Shown here: positions 42,935 to 54,640 of the stretch, piece by piece | Position numbering within the stretch: position 1 is the first letter of the stretch | Layout of the letters: each line of letters starts with the position of its first letter | NCBI RefSeq assembly: GCF_037975245.1 | Contig: NC_092566.1 | Span: forward strand, 15,355,001-15,419,000 | Length of the DNA: 64,000 bases | Reading direction: 5' to 3' | Origin: Apostichopus japonicus | Taxonomy: Eukaryota; Echinodermata; Holothuroidea; Aspidochirotida; Stichopodidae | Notes under the pieces: generated by a model | Seen by the model: only the letters and a program-made list of their open reading frames with translations | Told to the model about the DNA's origin: nothing | The model's database searches: none | Translations under genes and position numbers: made by a program

Positions 42935-44464
42935 CAGCGACGTAGCCAGGAATTTGAAAGGGGGGGAGCACTTTTTGCGATTGATATCGATTTTCAAAAA
43001 TTTAGGCACGACTATCTGAGCGGAGCGCCACCATCGGTTGGCGCGGAGCGTACAAGAAAATTTTTGGTTTTACAAACCCCCCAGATGGCCGGAAACGGCC
43101 CTTCCCGAGTGTTCATGCTGGTTCCATGGCCTCTTGCTAACTTCAGACACCTCATTCAATATCACTTTTCAACCAAAAAAACAAACGAGTTAAGATAGTA
43201 CATAATTCAATAATACATAATGCATTTAAAATTAGCAAGGTACATGTACAGAGTAGTCTTACTTTTCAACTGCTGATACTTGTAGTTACATATATAGATA
43301 GGCCAGAAATGTCTTAGATACTACTATAGCCAGTAATTGTCTTTGATACAACTGTAAATGTTTAAGTTAGCCTAATAAGAGAAGGCGAGAGCTATCCGAC
43401 GATTGCCATCTGATTCAAATTTCTCAACTGTTTTCTCAACTGAAATATTATCTGCGTAAACAGGTTCTTAACTAGATGTTACAACACTGACAAGATCGGA
43501 TCCTATAGTCTTTTTCGGCGGGTAGAGTGTTGAAAGAAACGGCACGCGATAGAAATGACAGCCTAAATTAGAAGACTAGGTCACCTAATTAAGCCATATT
43601 CTTGCTACGTTCATTTCAATAGTTATTCCTGTCTAGACTCTTAAACTCGTCCAACAAGCTTATGGATTTGAAATATGGGTGTTTTCAAAAAAAGATAACT
43701 TGGCCAAAAAAAGTGTAGGCCCGGGCCCACAGTGCTACATACTGGCTACGCCCCTGATCATATGATATCATATTATCAGCAGATTTTGTTTCCTGTTTGA
43801 ATCCTTTTACATGTTCTTTTACATAATATATCAGAAAGACAAACATAGTGCTCTTTTACAATTTTTCAAGTAGGATGATTCTTGTTTATTGTCCAATGTC
43901 AGGACTTTAATACATTTGACCAACTTAACTGATGGACAATATAAACTTTCATATTTTGGAATATAGCCAGATATGCAGTGGCCTAAAAACAAATATCGTT
44001 ATCGCAGTGTATTAGCAGTGTAATAATTATTTATAGGAAGTGCGTATCACGTACGATTGCTAGCTTAGCTTCATAACATGCTGTTCGTGCAACAACTTAG
44101 GACGAATGATAGAAAGGATGAGAACGAACGTTGTCGACGTTGTTGTGCATACGGTTCGTGACATTCCATAGAGTGCGGTTAGGTAGGCAATATGTATTTT
44201 ATTACGCAGTGGCCAACTGTAGGCTTGTAATAGGCTATAGGCTAAAGTTAGCTAATTGCATCTGCCAAACTAAGTAAGTAGTTGAATCAGTAGGCGTGAA
44301 TGTTACTACAATTATAATTGAGTTAACGGAGCTGACGAGTATTCAAGATCAAAAGAGCACTGACATAATACCATGCTAAAAAAACAACAGTTTTTAAACA
44401 TTTTTTTCGACACTGAAAGGGGGGAGCGGTCGCTCCCCCTGCTCCCCCCCTGGCTACGTCCCTG
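42935..44464. mobile_element. Long CGTAGCCAGG-type hAT-like element, ~1.5 kb
   Basis: Begins CAGCGACGTAGCCAGGAATT and ends CCTGGCTACGTCCCTG. Flanks ATCTTGGAA and GTCTTTGGAA agree except for a one-base length difference, so the 8-bp duplication is probable but not exact. It contains the hairpin module (43013-43060) and, at 43735-43755, another CTGGCTACGCCCCTG terminus that suggests a second, truncated element inside. Confidence 0.55.
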
Positions 44465-46590
44465 GTCTTTGGAAGAAGGTACTGATAAACCTGGTGTATC
44501 ACAAACTATGACTGTGTAAGTATAACAGGCATCACACAGAGATAGAATGCAAGGAGGTTACAGTTAGAAGGCCAGTTTTATGTCTAACGTTTTATGATCT
44601 CATAGATACAGAAAATGGTGAGGTGCATACGGCAGGCTGCTTAAATCTGAACTTTTATCGGTCATGGGTCATGATACTGAATAATGCATTAGATGGACAA
44701 ATTTTATATGTATGAATGAACCTTAATATACTACAGACTACAGGGAAGCTATACAAACAGTACAATACACTAGGCCTACCTGCATTTATCTAATCAAGCA
44801 TACGGCCAGCATTCTGCACTTAAAGCTGGTTGATGTGCTTGCATTTTAATATGGCATAACCACAAAGATACTTGATCATAAAGAGTTCTATAGAGGCCCA
44901 GGTCATTATTGTACTGTATAGGGCTCTAGCCTTGTTCTGAAACCTACAGCGGGCTACCAGTATCGTACATTAAATGTCATCATATTTAAAACTGTGATGA
45001 AAAATACAGTGGGCCAAGATGACTTTTCCACAAAAAACAATCCATCTCGGTAAATTCCTAGCAAATCTCTTACTGATGTAAAGTCTGTATTAGTCTACAT
45101 ATAACCTAGATGATCATGAGCCATGAAGTAAAGTTTTTTGTTGTGTATAAAGGATATATATCCATGCAGCTGAATTGTTTGTTCTCGCGTCCATGAAATT
45201 ATAAGTTCCCCGAAAAATTTATCTTCTTTTCTTTCTTCTCACTTGTCACATTTGCATAAAAATGTAATTTTTAGAAGTTGGCATTTCAACTAGGTTTGCC
45301 TGTATATTAGTCATGTGGATTTCAGATGCATTCCACTCAGGTATTTAAGTAGAGTTTGACTGAACAATGATGAACTGTATTCGTGTGATTATTTGTGGAG
45401 GTACTTCTACGTAGTGTACTCAAAGAGTTTGATGAATGTGCTATCAAAGCAAATGTTCAGTAGAGGCTGTACTGTACTGTACATTCAGCACATACAGTAT
45501 GTATGAAAACAGTGCAAATATATAGAGTACAGTACTGTCCTTTCAATTAATTAATTAATTAATTAATTACAGGACTTTGATACAGGTACAGTATTTGATA
45601 AGGAGTGGTCTTAGAAACTTTTCAAAACTGTCTTAAAAAGTCTTCTCAAATATCATACCATGCTACTGCACCTACTGTAAGTGCAATTTGGTTGTGATCT
45701 GGTATTATTGACAATAGATCTTCTAGGCCTAACCACACAACAGACACTCATCAGTACCTCCAGAAAATTCTTGTAATCATCATAATTTAAAGAGCTGCAT
45801 TTTGCATTTGAATCAAATTTATTAGAGGTTCAATAGGTCATTGAAAATGTCTTGTTCAGTTCAGCCACCAAATTGGTACCAAGCAAAATGGTTGAAATTA
45901 GGCATAGATTTTCACTGCTGAAAAAAAAAGTTAAATTAATGGATACAAAATTATCCTCTTTGAAAAATTCAACAAATGTTATCAACTGGTTACAAACCTG
46001 TACAGTAGGTACAGTAGGTCACATTGTTAGATGTAATGGTACAGTAGTTAATTTGTGATTATTACAAAGCTTAATAATCAGAATATTCAAAAAATAATAT
46101 CATTCATCTGAATAAAAAATGCTGATATATATATTTCTTATTTTTACTGCCTACTATAAAACTATTTGCCTCCATTGACTCATTCAATTGTAGAATTTAA
46201 TTCTTGCTATGAAATTTTTTGAAAATAAGTAAAGAGGGTGACAGTGGAAGGTACAGTAGAAGTATTAAGCACTGGTAATTTTCTGTAAATTTTAACATCT
46301 TGGTTCATGTTGGGGCCCTATACTGAATTGTACTGTAAGGTTGTTTTTAAACTCTGTGACCATTTATGAGGTTTTCATAAATTTGCGACCAATGCTGTAT
46401 GAAGACTTTTAACTGATAGATCCATTTATATCTGACCATACCTGATTAATGGTCAATAAGATTATACAACCGTTCGTTTTTTTCATCATTCTTTGGCCAG
46501 ACTGTGTGCGTGTACAAAGGTCAGCATTTAAGCCAAGTTGATCAACTGTGATGTTATTTTGAGCAATATGGAGAGAGATAGAAATTTAAG
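44465..46590. other. Intronic stretch, nothing recognised
   Basis: AT-rich sequence within IVD intron 1, with scattered TACAGTA-rich motifs and an (ATTA)n run at 45547-45570. No gene supported. Confidence 0.35.
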
Positions 46591-46594
46591 AGAG

Positions 46595-46905
46595 CGTTGT
46601 GGTCATGTGGTTTAAGGCAGTGGACTTGTGATCTAAGGTTTGCAGGTTTGAATCCTGGCCAGATCATTCTGTTGTGTCCTTGGTCAAGGCACTTTGTCTC
46701 CATTGCCTCTCTTCACCCAGGTGTATAAATGGGGACCTTTGAGATAAAACTGTCAGCTGGGCGCTGTTTAGCTGCTGCCATGTGGAGGGATTGCCTCTGT
46801 GTTTGACAGGTTATCATTGACCAGGGTAATATTGTGATGCGCCTTGAGCACAGTTATCGGTGGATATATGTCTGCACTTTATAAATCCTCAATATCACTT
46901 ATATT
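46595..46905 (+). mobile_element. tRNA-derived SINE (family S2), copy 1
   Basis: GAGCGTTGTGGTCATGTGGT carries the A box (TGGTTTAAGGCAGTGG) and GCAGGTTTGAATCCTGG the B box, at tRNA spacing. The body CCTTGGTCAAGGCACTTTGT, CACCCAGGTGTATAAATGGG and TGCGCCTTGAGCACAG leads to a tail ending in ATT repeats. The same head and body occur at 60395-60755 (minus) and 62433-62705. Confidence 0.75.
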
Positions 46906-47080
46906 ATTATCATTGCCGCCATAGTTCGATCGGATGCATTTGATGCAAATAGTGGTTTTGAGTCCCATGAATCTGTGACCACGTTCACAGGGCTTTCATT
47001 TCGTTGATCACTTGTGTTGTCTACTATTTAACTGTTTATGACCAACATAATAACCCGTACTATCCTTTCTGTAATTCCAG

Positions 47081-47170
47081 CTCCGGCAAGCTGTTTTCAG
47101 GTTTGTTCAAGATGAGCTGGCACCCAAAGCTGCAGAAATTGATGCCACAGATGAATTCACAGAGAGAAGG
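47081..47170 (+). CDS. IVD: IVD coding exon 2
   Basis: Encodes LRQAVFRFVQDELAPKAAEI followed by DATDEFTERR (residues 55-84), matching the N-terminal alpha-helical domain of acyl-CoA dehydrogenases (LRQ...F...ELAPKAxEID). Acceptor ATTCCAG, donor AGG|GTAAAC; 90 nt, phase 0 at both ends. Confidence 0.9.
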
Positions 47171-48013
47171 GTAAACTTTTTGTTCTTTTAACGGCGGAAA
47201 CATTTGATTTTGATTTAAAAAGTATGAAAGAATTACATGCGCTGTATGTTCGATGTATATATCCCCGCACAATTTGCATTCAATTCCTACGTGTCGTTTT
47301 TGAGATAACAACATTGAAATTTGACCCGTTTTGCGCTAAACGTCAACTTGAAGCAAACAGGTGTGATGTCACATGTACAGTACATACCGACCAGTGTTTT
47401 TTTTCCCTTTCAAATCTTTGTTCACTTTTCTTCAAAATTGGGATGTATTAGTTATAAAGGGAGATATTGTTTTAATATCATTAGAATGCGCTTCAAGTCA
47501 CTAGTATATTGATAACTTCACTTCCCATTTATATGTAAAGTTGGAGCCATATTTTACAGTCAGTTCAAAGTAAAAAAAAGTAATGTGAAAATAATAAAGT
47601 AAAACAAAACCACTTTTCCTGTTTTCAGTGTGCAAGTATGACATCACAGCTGTTTGCCTCAAGTTCACTTACGGTACAGACTGTGCTGACTTCAATTGTC
47701 AATTTTCTGGAGAATGCTACGTAGGAATTGCCTGAAAAGTTTAATTTCAACAGGATGCTTTGTATGTTCCTTTGTCATCAGTGGAGAATATAAATTTTCC
47801 TTTAAGCTATATCTTTGTAACAATGTTATTTTTTGTGCTGAAAACATTTTAATGGAAGGTACAAGTTCCACAGAAAATGTTTGAAGTACTGACTCACTGG
47901 GTAACTGGTACTGTACACCATAAGTACTGTGAAAACTTGAACTAATAATTTTTGGGAAGATCAAATGACTAATTTGTCTCTTTTCTTGAACCTCCATGAT
48001 TTTTCTTTATTAG
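47171..48013 (+). other. IVD intron 2
   Basis: 843-bp GT-AG intron; no repeat recognised. Confidence 0.8.
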
Positions 48014-48065
48014 GATCTTTGGAAGAAGATGGGTGATTTGGGCCTCCATGGGATCACAGTTCCTG
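48014..48065 (+). CDS. IVD: IVD coding exon 3
   Basis: Encodes DLWKKMGDLGLHGITVP plus one base (residues 85-101). The family motif W-x-x-x-G-x-x-G-x-x-G-I-T is intact. Donor CCTG|GTAAGT, phase 1, completed by AA from exon 4 to give Glu. Confidence 0.9.
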
Positions 48066-49187
48066 GTAAGTGAAATAGATAACATTTTTTCATCTATATA
48101 TAGTGAAATTACAATAAGAACTCCTGTGAAGCCGGTTGTTTGTCCATGCTACTGTACAGTACCTCTGTCTTGGGTGCTCCATTCTAATGCTAATACCACC
48201 GTATACTGTCCTCACATATCATGCTTTGAAGCACTCGTACTGACAGTACGAGCAGTTGCTAATGTTTCTCAGATTCTAATGCTAATACCACTCTATACTG
48301 TCCTCGCGTGTCATGCTGCAAAGCACTCGTACTGGCAGTACAGTACAAACAGTTACTAACCCTATACCTGATAGCAAACCAGGTACTGTTGTATATATCC
48401 TGCTCATACTATCATTAGAACAGGAACATAAAGACACTGCAGGGATGTGCCCACGCTATGCGGCACTGGGCGACAACGCCCAGCACTTAAAATTACACCC
48501 CTAGCACTGTCATAAAAATCATGAATCCTGCCCAGCACTATTTTCATCTAAATTCCCGACATTCCTATATTCAACATAAATTGAAAAACAAAAAATTTAA
48601 AAATGTAAATTGTTAGCAAAACTAGTACTTGTGTATGTGCTTAAAAAGCTACACAAAATGCCAGCATTTGGCATCTGAGTACCTTAAAAAATCGGACACC
48701 CCCTCCCCCTTAGACCCCTCCCCCAGGACGGCGATCAGTATACCCGGCACTCAGGAAATCCTGGCCACATCCCTGCACTGTGTTGGTACTTTTAGTTTCC
48801 ATCTCATTTTTAATTATAAACTACCCCACCAGGTACATAAGTATGTCATAAACCACAAAAAAAAACAAAAAAAAACAATGGGGTTTAACGTACTGGATAT
48901 ATACCGTAAAACTTCAATCTGTCTTCTATCAAAGCTATCGCATTCACACATCGCAGGACCCCCCCCCCCCCACTAGTTTGGCCGCCACATGCATCCTGAA
49001 GTTCCTGTCCTCAGATGCAGCAGTACCCGATAAGGTGCTCCTTATCCCATGATGAGCACACCCGAGTGTAAAAACTTGACTCGGCCTATTAGCCCGAAAC
49101 CTTCAAATTCTCACATAATATCTCTTCACTTGTAAAAGTTTTTCATAAATGACAGTACTGTACACAGCAACTACTTTCTTATTGCAG
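48066..49187 (+). other. IVD intron 3
   Basis: GT-AG intron holding an imperfect tandem repeat (TTCTAATGCTAATACCAC... at 48182-48255 and 48274-48345) and the MITE at 48440-48775. Confidence 0.75.
48440..48775. mobile_element. hAT-like MITE, CAGGGATGTGCCCA family, copy 2
   Basis: Begins CAGGGATGTGCCCACGC and ends CCTGGCCACATCCCTG. The interior (GCCCAGCACTT..., CACTTGTGTATGTGCTT-like, CCCCAGGACGGCGATCAG) is the inverted counterpart of 15606-16117. 336 bp; no exact flanking duplication. Confidence 0.7.
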
Positions 49188-49357
49188 AAGAGGATGGGGG
49201 AACAGGAGGCGGTTACTTGGACCATTGTATCGTCATGGAGGAGGTATCGAGAGCCTCTGGAGCCATCGCTCTCGCCTACGGTGCTCACTCCAACCTCTGT
49301 ATCAACCAGATCAGTCGGAACGGGACTGCAGAACAAAAAGCCAAATATCTTCCTAAG
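49188..49357 (+). CDS. IVD: IVD coding exon 4
   Basis: Residues 102-158. Encodes [20 protein letters not shown], then [20 protein letters not shown] and [16 protein letters not shown]. It matches IVD very closely, including [11 protein letters not shown], a stretch typical of IVD rather than of other acyl-CoA dehydrogenases. Acceptor TTGCAG, donor AAG|GTATCC; together with exon 3 it makes 74 codons. Confidence 0.95.
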
Positions 49358-49731
49358 GTATCCACTTTTGAACGTGAGCTTTCAGTTGGTAAAGTAACTG
49401 AAAGCTCTTCCTCCCAGGCTTCCTCTTTTACTTGCACTCATTTCGTGAACGGATCGCCGAGTCAACGAATTGTAATAGCTAATTTACCGTATCGAGCCAA
49501 GGTGAACACCAGATAGGCATGAACTAGGAAAGAAAACATAAAGATTTGCTTGTGGGGATGCAAAATTTCTGTACGACTCTTGTCGAAAGCATTTACGGAG
49601 CCCTACTACAGAGGGTTGTTTCATCACAAACTTTGTTCAGTGGTTGGATTCAGCTCGGCAATCCAATTATGCTGGAATGTGGCTATCTTTAAACCCGGGA
49701 ATATTTATAGAAACAAAGCTGGCAGTCAAGT

Positions 49732-49814
<83 letters not shown>

Positions 49815-50710
49815 AAACTAAAGTTCTGGTTAAAAGTAATCTGTTAACACTCAAGGATGTTGTCAGGACTAAAATGTAATACATAACATGACCTTAATTC
49901 CAACCACCTCCCCACCCCCATCCCCCCCTTCATTTCAATCTAGTGCCAGTCATTGTTTGTTTCAAAACCTCAGAAGTTTCACTTTTCCCAAAATATGAAG
50001 TAAATCCTCTGGTAATTAAATGTTAGTAACCCTCTAGTAATTAAGTGAAGTTAATCCTATGGTAATTAAATGAAGTTAATGAAGGCAATTACTGTATCTC
50101 AGAGACCCAATGACATCAACTTCAGCTCAGATTAAGAGGTATATATGCAAATTACAGACTGTTTGGATCTATGCATATTTACTTTAAAATCATATAACAC
50201 CTACCGCAGGATTATTATTATTATTGATATATTTATTGTGTATAAGTATTGGAAATGAGTGATGGAGCTAAGCTGCATGGTTGGCAGCTGTGGCTGGCAT
50301 CGACCGGCACTCCGCCTCGATAAATTGATTCTTTACCTTCCTGACCAGCACCTGGCCTATTGCCACAAAATCAGTAGGCTCATTAATGAGCAGAATTCTG
50401 GACATTTTTAACCCTTTTAATGACCAAAACTAACCGGGACATTTAGAAACAGCAAATCAGTAGGCTCATTAGTGAGCAGAATTCTAGACATTTTTAACCT
50501 TTTTAATGACCAATACAGCTCTCAACTTTTCCTGACTCCGTCCCCTAAATGTAACAATTGTAATGATATCTAGATCTCAAAGTTGAGAAGTCTGTTTGAA
50601 TGCTCATGATGGCCCGATACAAACTTCACAATTTGAAATATTTAGAAGATTTAAGGAGAATAACGTTTCCCAATTTCGTTAGTTACAAATTTCTTGATCT
50701 CTTTTCACAG
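49358..50710 (+). other. IVD intron 4
   Basis: GT-AG intron with an ~80-bp (TA)n tract at 49731-49812 and a duplicated AAATCAGTAGGCTCATTA segment (50368 and 50454). Confidence 0.75.
49731..49812. repeat. (TA)n tract in IVD intron 4
   Basis: Nearly pure TA dinucleotides. Confidence 0.95.
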
Positions 50711-50804
50711 TTGATAAGTGGAGAACATATCGGGGCTCTTGCCATGAGCGAGACAAACAGTGGATCGGATGTTGTGTCCATGAAATGCAAGGCAGAACTT
50801 AAAG
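50711..50804 (+). CDS. IVD: IVD coding exon 5
   Basis: Encodes [20 protein letters not shown] and [11 protein letters not shown] (residues 159-189) plus one base. ALAMSE-x-x-x-GSD is the acyl-CoA dehydrogenase signature region that lies against the FAD. Donor AAAG|GTAAGG, phase 1. Confidence 0.95.
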
Positions 50805-50924
50805 GTAAGGCAGAGTTTTGAAAGATGACGTGCGAAATATCGTTTGAGGTTTTAGTCATGGTTTTATATTTAAAGCCGAAATGTGTGAAGTGCATGTAGT
50901 GCAATCATATCTGAATTTTTTAGA

Positions 50925-51158
50925 GATAGATAGATAGACATACAGACAGACAGATAGATAGACAGACATACAGACAGACAGACAGACAGATAGATAGACA
51001 GACAGTTAGACAGACAGACAGTTAGACAGACAGACAGTTAGATAGATAGACAGATAGATAGATAGGCAAATAGATAGACAGACATACAGATAGACAGACA
51101 GACAGTTAGATAGATAGACAGACAGACAGACAGTTAGATAGATAGACAGACAGGCAGT

Positions 51159-51189
<31 letters not shown>

Positions 51190-51243
51190 TTAGATAGATA
51201 GATAGATACACAGACATACAGATAGACAGACAGACATATATAG
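50925..51243. repeat. (GATA/GACA)n microsatellite
   Basis: About 320 bp of interspersed GATA and GACA tetranucleotides with higher-order repeats of GACAGTTAGATAGATA. Confidence 0.95.
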
Positions 51244-52462
51244 TAAGAGTAAGCATAACTTTATTGATCCTTAAAAGGAAACTACAGTGCTCACAAGGAA
51301 AAAAACAGAAAAGAGTAAGAAGTAAAACTAAAAAGAAAGAAAAACACGACAAAGCAGCAGGCTGTAAGAAAAGGCAAGAAAGATAATCTAACGTTTAAAA
51401 TTAATATAATGAGTGTTAATAGCCTGAGGAATGAGAGATAAACTATAGCAGGTTTGGGTATAACAGATGGAGGCTGCCTGATCCTACCACTGTGTGGGAT
51501 TACTTGTCTCATAAGGTGGACATAGTGGGGGGATTACTGTCAGTCCAAAGGGAATCCAGTTGGCTACGAATTAGGCAGCGGTAAACACAGTCCACCTTCT
51601 CCTGTACCTCACCAATCACCCGCCCGCCCCTCTAATACATTTATTGAAAGCTCCTTTTCGGTTATTGTAGCATTGCCTCTCCCAGCAAATTAGATAGATA
51701 GGATGGTAGGATGGATGGATTTATTGATTTGAGTTTTTAACTCTTTGGCAACATTTTGACATGCCTAACAGAACATGCATTGTGAAAATTATTCATATAT
51801 ATTAAATTATTCATGTATTATTCATATGCAAATTAGTGTGTGCCACTTGGTTTCATTCGCAGGCATTTTTTAATTGAAACTGGGTAACGATTTACAAGGA
51901 CGAAAAAATCTGAGACATGAAATACTGAGTTAAAATTTAAAATCAGAAATCATTTAAACTCCAGATTATTCATTTTATTAGTAGTAACATGGAAAAATGT
52001 TAAAATTGAATGGAATCAGTCATTATATCAATTTATTACGTTAATTTCCCAAAATATAAAAAAATATATAGAAAGGTGATTTTATACTCTTAAATATTGT
52101 GATTAGAGTGTTGTGACACTTGGCTGAGTATAAAAAACTTTATTTGAAAAGTTTCAGCTTCTTTGGCCCCCCCCCCCCCCTTCTTTTTGTCTTGTAAGAT
52201 TTCTTTAGGTAACCAGAATTTTGCATAAGTTTCTCTGAAACTTCCTCTCCGTTTTGTGTAAATTTCAGTCACAAAGTTATGTTTCTGTATTCTCGTAGAT
52301 GTTATGGTTTCTATCATTATAAATATGAATTCTGTTAATATTACACTAGTGTTTTTCTCACCATGTTCTTTCCACTGCACCACTATTTCGATAAATACAT
52401 CATAAATGAATTAAAAAGAGAAAAAAAAATCAGAATTGTCAAAGGTTCATAACATCGTCTCT

Positions 52463-52694
52463 GCAGACAGACAGACATATAGATAGATAGACAGACAGAT
52501 ACACAGATACACAGACATACATATAGATAGATAGACAGACAGACAGACAGATAGATATACAGACAGACAGACAGACAGACAGACAGATAGATAGATCGAT
52601 ATACACACCTTCAGATAGCTAGATAGATATACAGACAGACAGATAGACAGACAGATAGATAGACAGATATACAGACAGACATACAGATAGAAAT
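52463..52694. repeat. (GATA/GACA)n microsatellite, second array
   Basis: About 230 bp of GATA/GACA with ATACA interruptions, 1.2 kb from the first array in the same intron. Confidence 0.95.
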
Positions 52695-52904
52695 TGAATT
52701 TGTCAAAAGGCTAACAAATTTTTCTTTTCACTATTAATCGCAACAACCTTGTTTTATTTTGTCTTATTCTTTTTCTTTCCGGTCATCTACAGTATTTCCC
52801 CCAAAAAAGGGGTGAAGGGAAAAAAAAGGGGGAAGGAGGGGGGAGAGAAGGCCTATATTTGAATGCCAGCCACTTTGATTGATTTCTGCTTTATCGTCTT
52901 TCAG

Positions 52905-53038
52905 GTGATTACTATGTTTTAAACGGAAGCAAGTTCTGGATCACCAACGGCCCAGACGCGGACGTTCTCGTTGTCTACGCCAAGACTGACCCAAAGGCCA
53001 AAGCTCAACACGCAATATCGACTTTCCTCATCGAAAAG
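52905..53038 (+). CDS. IVD: IVD coding exon 6
   Basis: Encodes [40 protein letters not shown] and FLIEK (residues 190-234). K-x-WITNG is the second acyl-CoA dehydrogenase signature, contacting the flavin. Acceptor CTTTCAG, donor AAAAG|GTATCG, phase 0. Confidence 0.95.
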
Positions 53039-54543
53039 GTATCGTCACACTCGAGCATGAACCCAAAAAAGTCTGACATTGAAAGACCATAATTATTTGT
53101 GGTACGGAGAGGGAGGAATGTCTGCATGGGATTCAATACTCCGTCTAGGTCTCCGAGTTTTATAAAACGGAAATTATATTGAAGATGATAAAAAGTTTGC
53201 TTTCATTCATAGGTTTTAATAAATAATTATATTGCTGCTGTTTATTTAGGCAATTATTTCATATCTGCAGTGGAAGATGTTACATTTTACCCTGATTCTA
53301 GTATCAGGAAGATTTCTGTGTAGTATATCATTACTTCACCTATCCAACTCGATTACACGTTTACCACGGGCAAGTACTGTCGCATAAATGATTTTCACTA
53401 GCTGAAAGGTGACTATTACGAAACAGCAGCGGGGAAACCCAGCAAGAAATATTTATACTGATTACCGTATCAACGAGAGGGGTCTTATAACCACTCAGGA
53501 ATTGAACAACCACTCGGGAATTGAACAAACCGCAAATGATGCATGATTCAAGCACATTTCTCGTTTGGTGTCATTCTAAGGCTCTCGGCTCCGACTGAAT
53601 GTGACCCGACTCGACCTCGACCCGTCCCGACCTAGTTTTGAGAGTCGTCACGGACCCATGTTGCTTTACAAGTGACTCCCGCACACTGAAGGACTGATGA
53701 GGATACACAATGGCTGTTTTCTGGTAACGATCGTTTGATCAGCTATGTCAGATGCACAAAAAGTTTCCCCGACACCGTTACATTTGTTGAAACTGGGGAG
53801 CTTTAGTCGTGAACCATTGGCGATGCGGTTTAAAGCTGGCAAAAGTTCACTGCCCTGTTTTCGTTATCTTCAAAATTCTGAGTTACGTCGGTGGAGCCAA
53901 GCCGGTACACTTTTTCAGTTGTACAGTTTGCGGCCGGCTTAACAAAATTTGAGAGATTTTGTGTTAACTATGTTATTGTACAAGGTCTCGCTTAATCACT
54001 GATGGAGAGGACTTTTATTGATGATAAATTAATCTAGATAAGGATTTTTTTTTCTGATGGATAGCGTTCGTGCTAGTAGATGTGGCTTTCTCTGCATCGA
54101 ATGGATCCCAGTGACTTTTAGGGTCAATGTTTAAACATTCAGTTCTTTGTAAGGATCAATTTCATCAAGATACAATAACATGTTTTATGAATATGCTACC
54201 ATAATAATAATAATACATAATTTTTATATGTGTAAAAGTAAGTTGGCCTGAAGTTTCGATCCTAGCAGGATCTTCTTCAAAGGCTTACCTTTAAACATTC
54301 TCCTACACAGGCTCTCTAGTGGATAAGCAGTTTGCTAACAGTTTTATTTGATTATAATTTTTATATAGCGCCAAACAAACTATGAAATAATTCTTGTAGC
54401 GCTCGTACCATCATGGAGGGATCGACTGCCCACCACTTGGTAACATTTTTCATGTACTCTATGATTTGTCCAACAGGGCATGGAGGGAGCGACTGCCCAC
54501 CACTTAGTAACATTTTTCATGTACTCTATGATTTGTCCAACAG
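53039..54543 (+). other. IVD intron 6
   Basis: GT-AG intron. Its end contains a Penelope-type terminal fragment (54229-54286), a SINE tail fragment (about 54350-54411) and the 67-bp tandem duplication that copies the splice acceptor. Confidence 0.75.
54229..54286 (-). mobile_element. Penelope-like element terminal fragment with hammerhead-like motif, copy 2
   Basis: TGTGTAAAAGTAAGTTGGCC ... TTCGATCCTAGCAGGATCTT ... AAAGGCT repeats 25185-25244 with three substitutions or fewer in the core. On the minus strand it reads TTGAAGAAGATCCTGCTAGG then ATCGAAAC. No other part of the element is present here. Confidence 0.6.
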
Positions 54544-54545
54544 GG
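54412..54545. repeat. 67-bp tandem duplication spanning the exon 7 splice acceptor
   Basis: Units begin CATGGAGGGA at 54412, 54479 and 54546. Each of the two full units contains GACTGCCCACCACTT(G/A)GT and the acceptor TTTGTCCAACAG|GGCATGGAGG. The true exon starts at 54544; an equal-looking acceptor lies at 54475-54476, 67 bp upstream, and its use would shift the frame. Confidence 0.85.
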
Positions 54546-54640
54546 CATGGAGGGATTTACGACTGCACAGAAATTGAACAAACTGGGTATGCGTGGCTCT
54601 AGTACATGTGAATTGGTTTTTGAAGATTGCAAAGTACCAG
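54544..54640 (+). CDS. IVD: IVD coding exon 7 (GC splice donor)
   Basis: Encodes [32 protein letters not shown] plus one base (residues 235-266). KLGMRGS-x-TCEL-x-FEDCK-x-P is the conserved IVD sequence. The donor is CCAG|GCAAGT: a GC-AG intron with otherwise perfect consensus. Joining here to exon 8 keeps the frame (P-V-S-N-V-M-G) and matches family length; no GT at a suitable position does so. Confidence 0.9.

Larger units (their letters stand above)
37918..47080 (+). other. IVD intron 1 (9.2 kb)
   Basis: GT-AG intron filled with mobile DNA: a LINE on the minus strand, nested MITEs, a TIR element at 41971-42768, another MITE at 42935-44464, and a SINE at 46595-46905. Between about 44465 and 46590 I see nothing recognisable except an (ATTA)n run at 45547-45570. 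Confidence 0.8.
50805..52904 (+). other. IVD intron 5
   Basis: GT-AG intron with two long GATA/GACA microsatellites (50925-51243, 52463-52694). At 51240-51300 the sequence AGCATAACTTTATTGATCC looks like the 3' end of a retroposon, but I cannot confirm it. Confidence 0.75.

Noticed and set aside
51236-51560. Retroposon 3' end with AGCATAACTTTATTGATCC
   Set aside because: It resembles 3' ends of non-LTR elements, but there is no coding sequence or second copy in the window to support it.
53745-53942. Possible extra exon in IVD intron 6
   Set aside because: The frame has no similarity to acyl-CoA dehydrogenases, and exons 6 and 7 already join without a gap.
54477-54543. Extended form of IVD exon 7 using the upstream acceptor
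   Set aside because: It adds 67 nt, breaks the frame and lacks family similarity.
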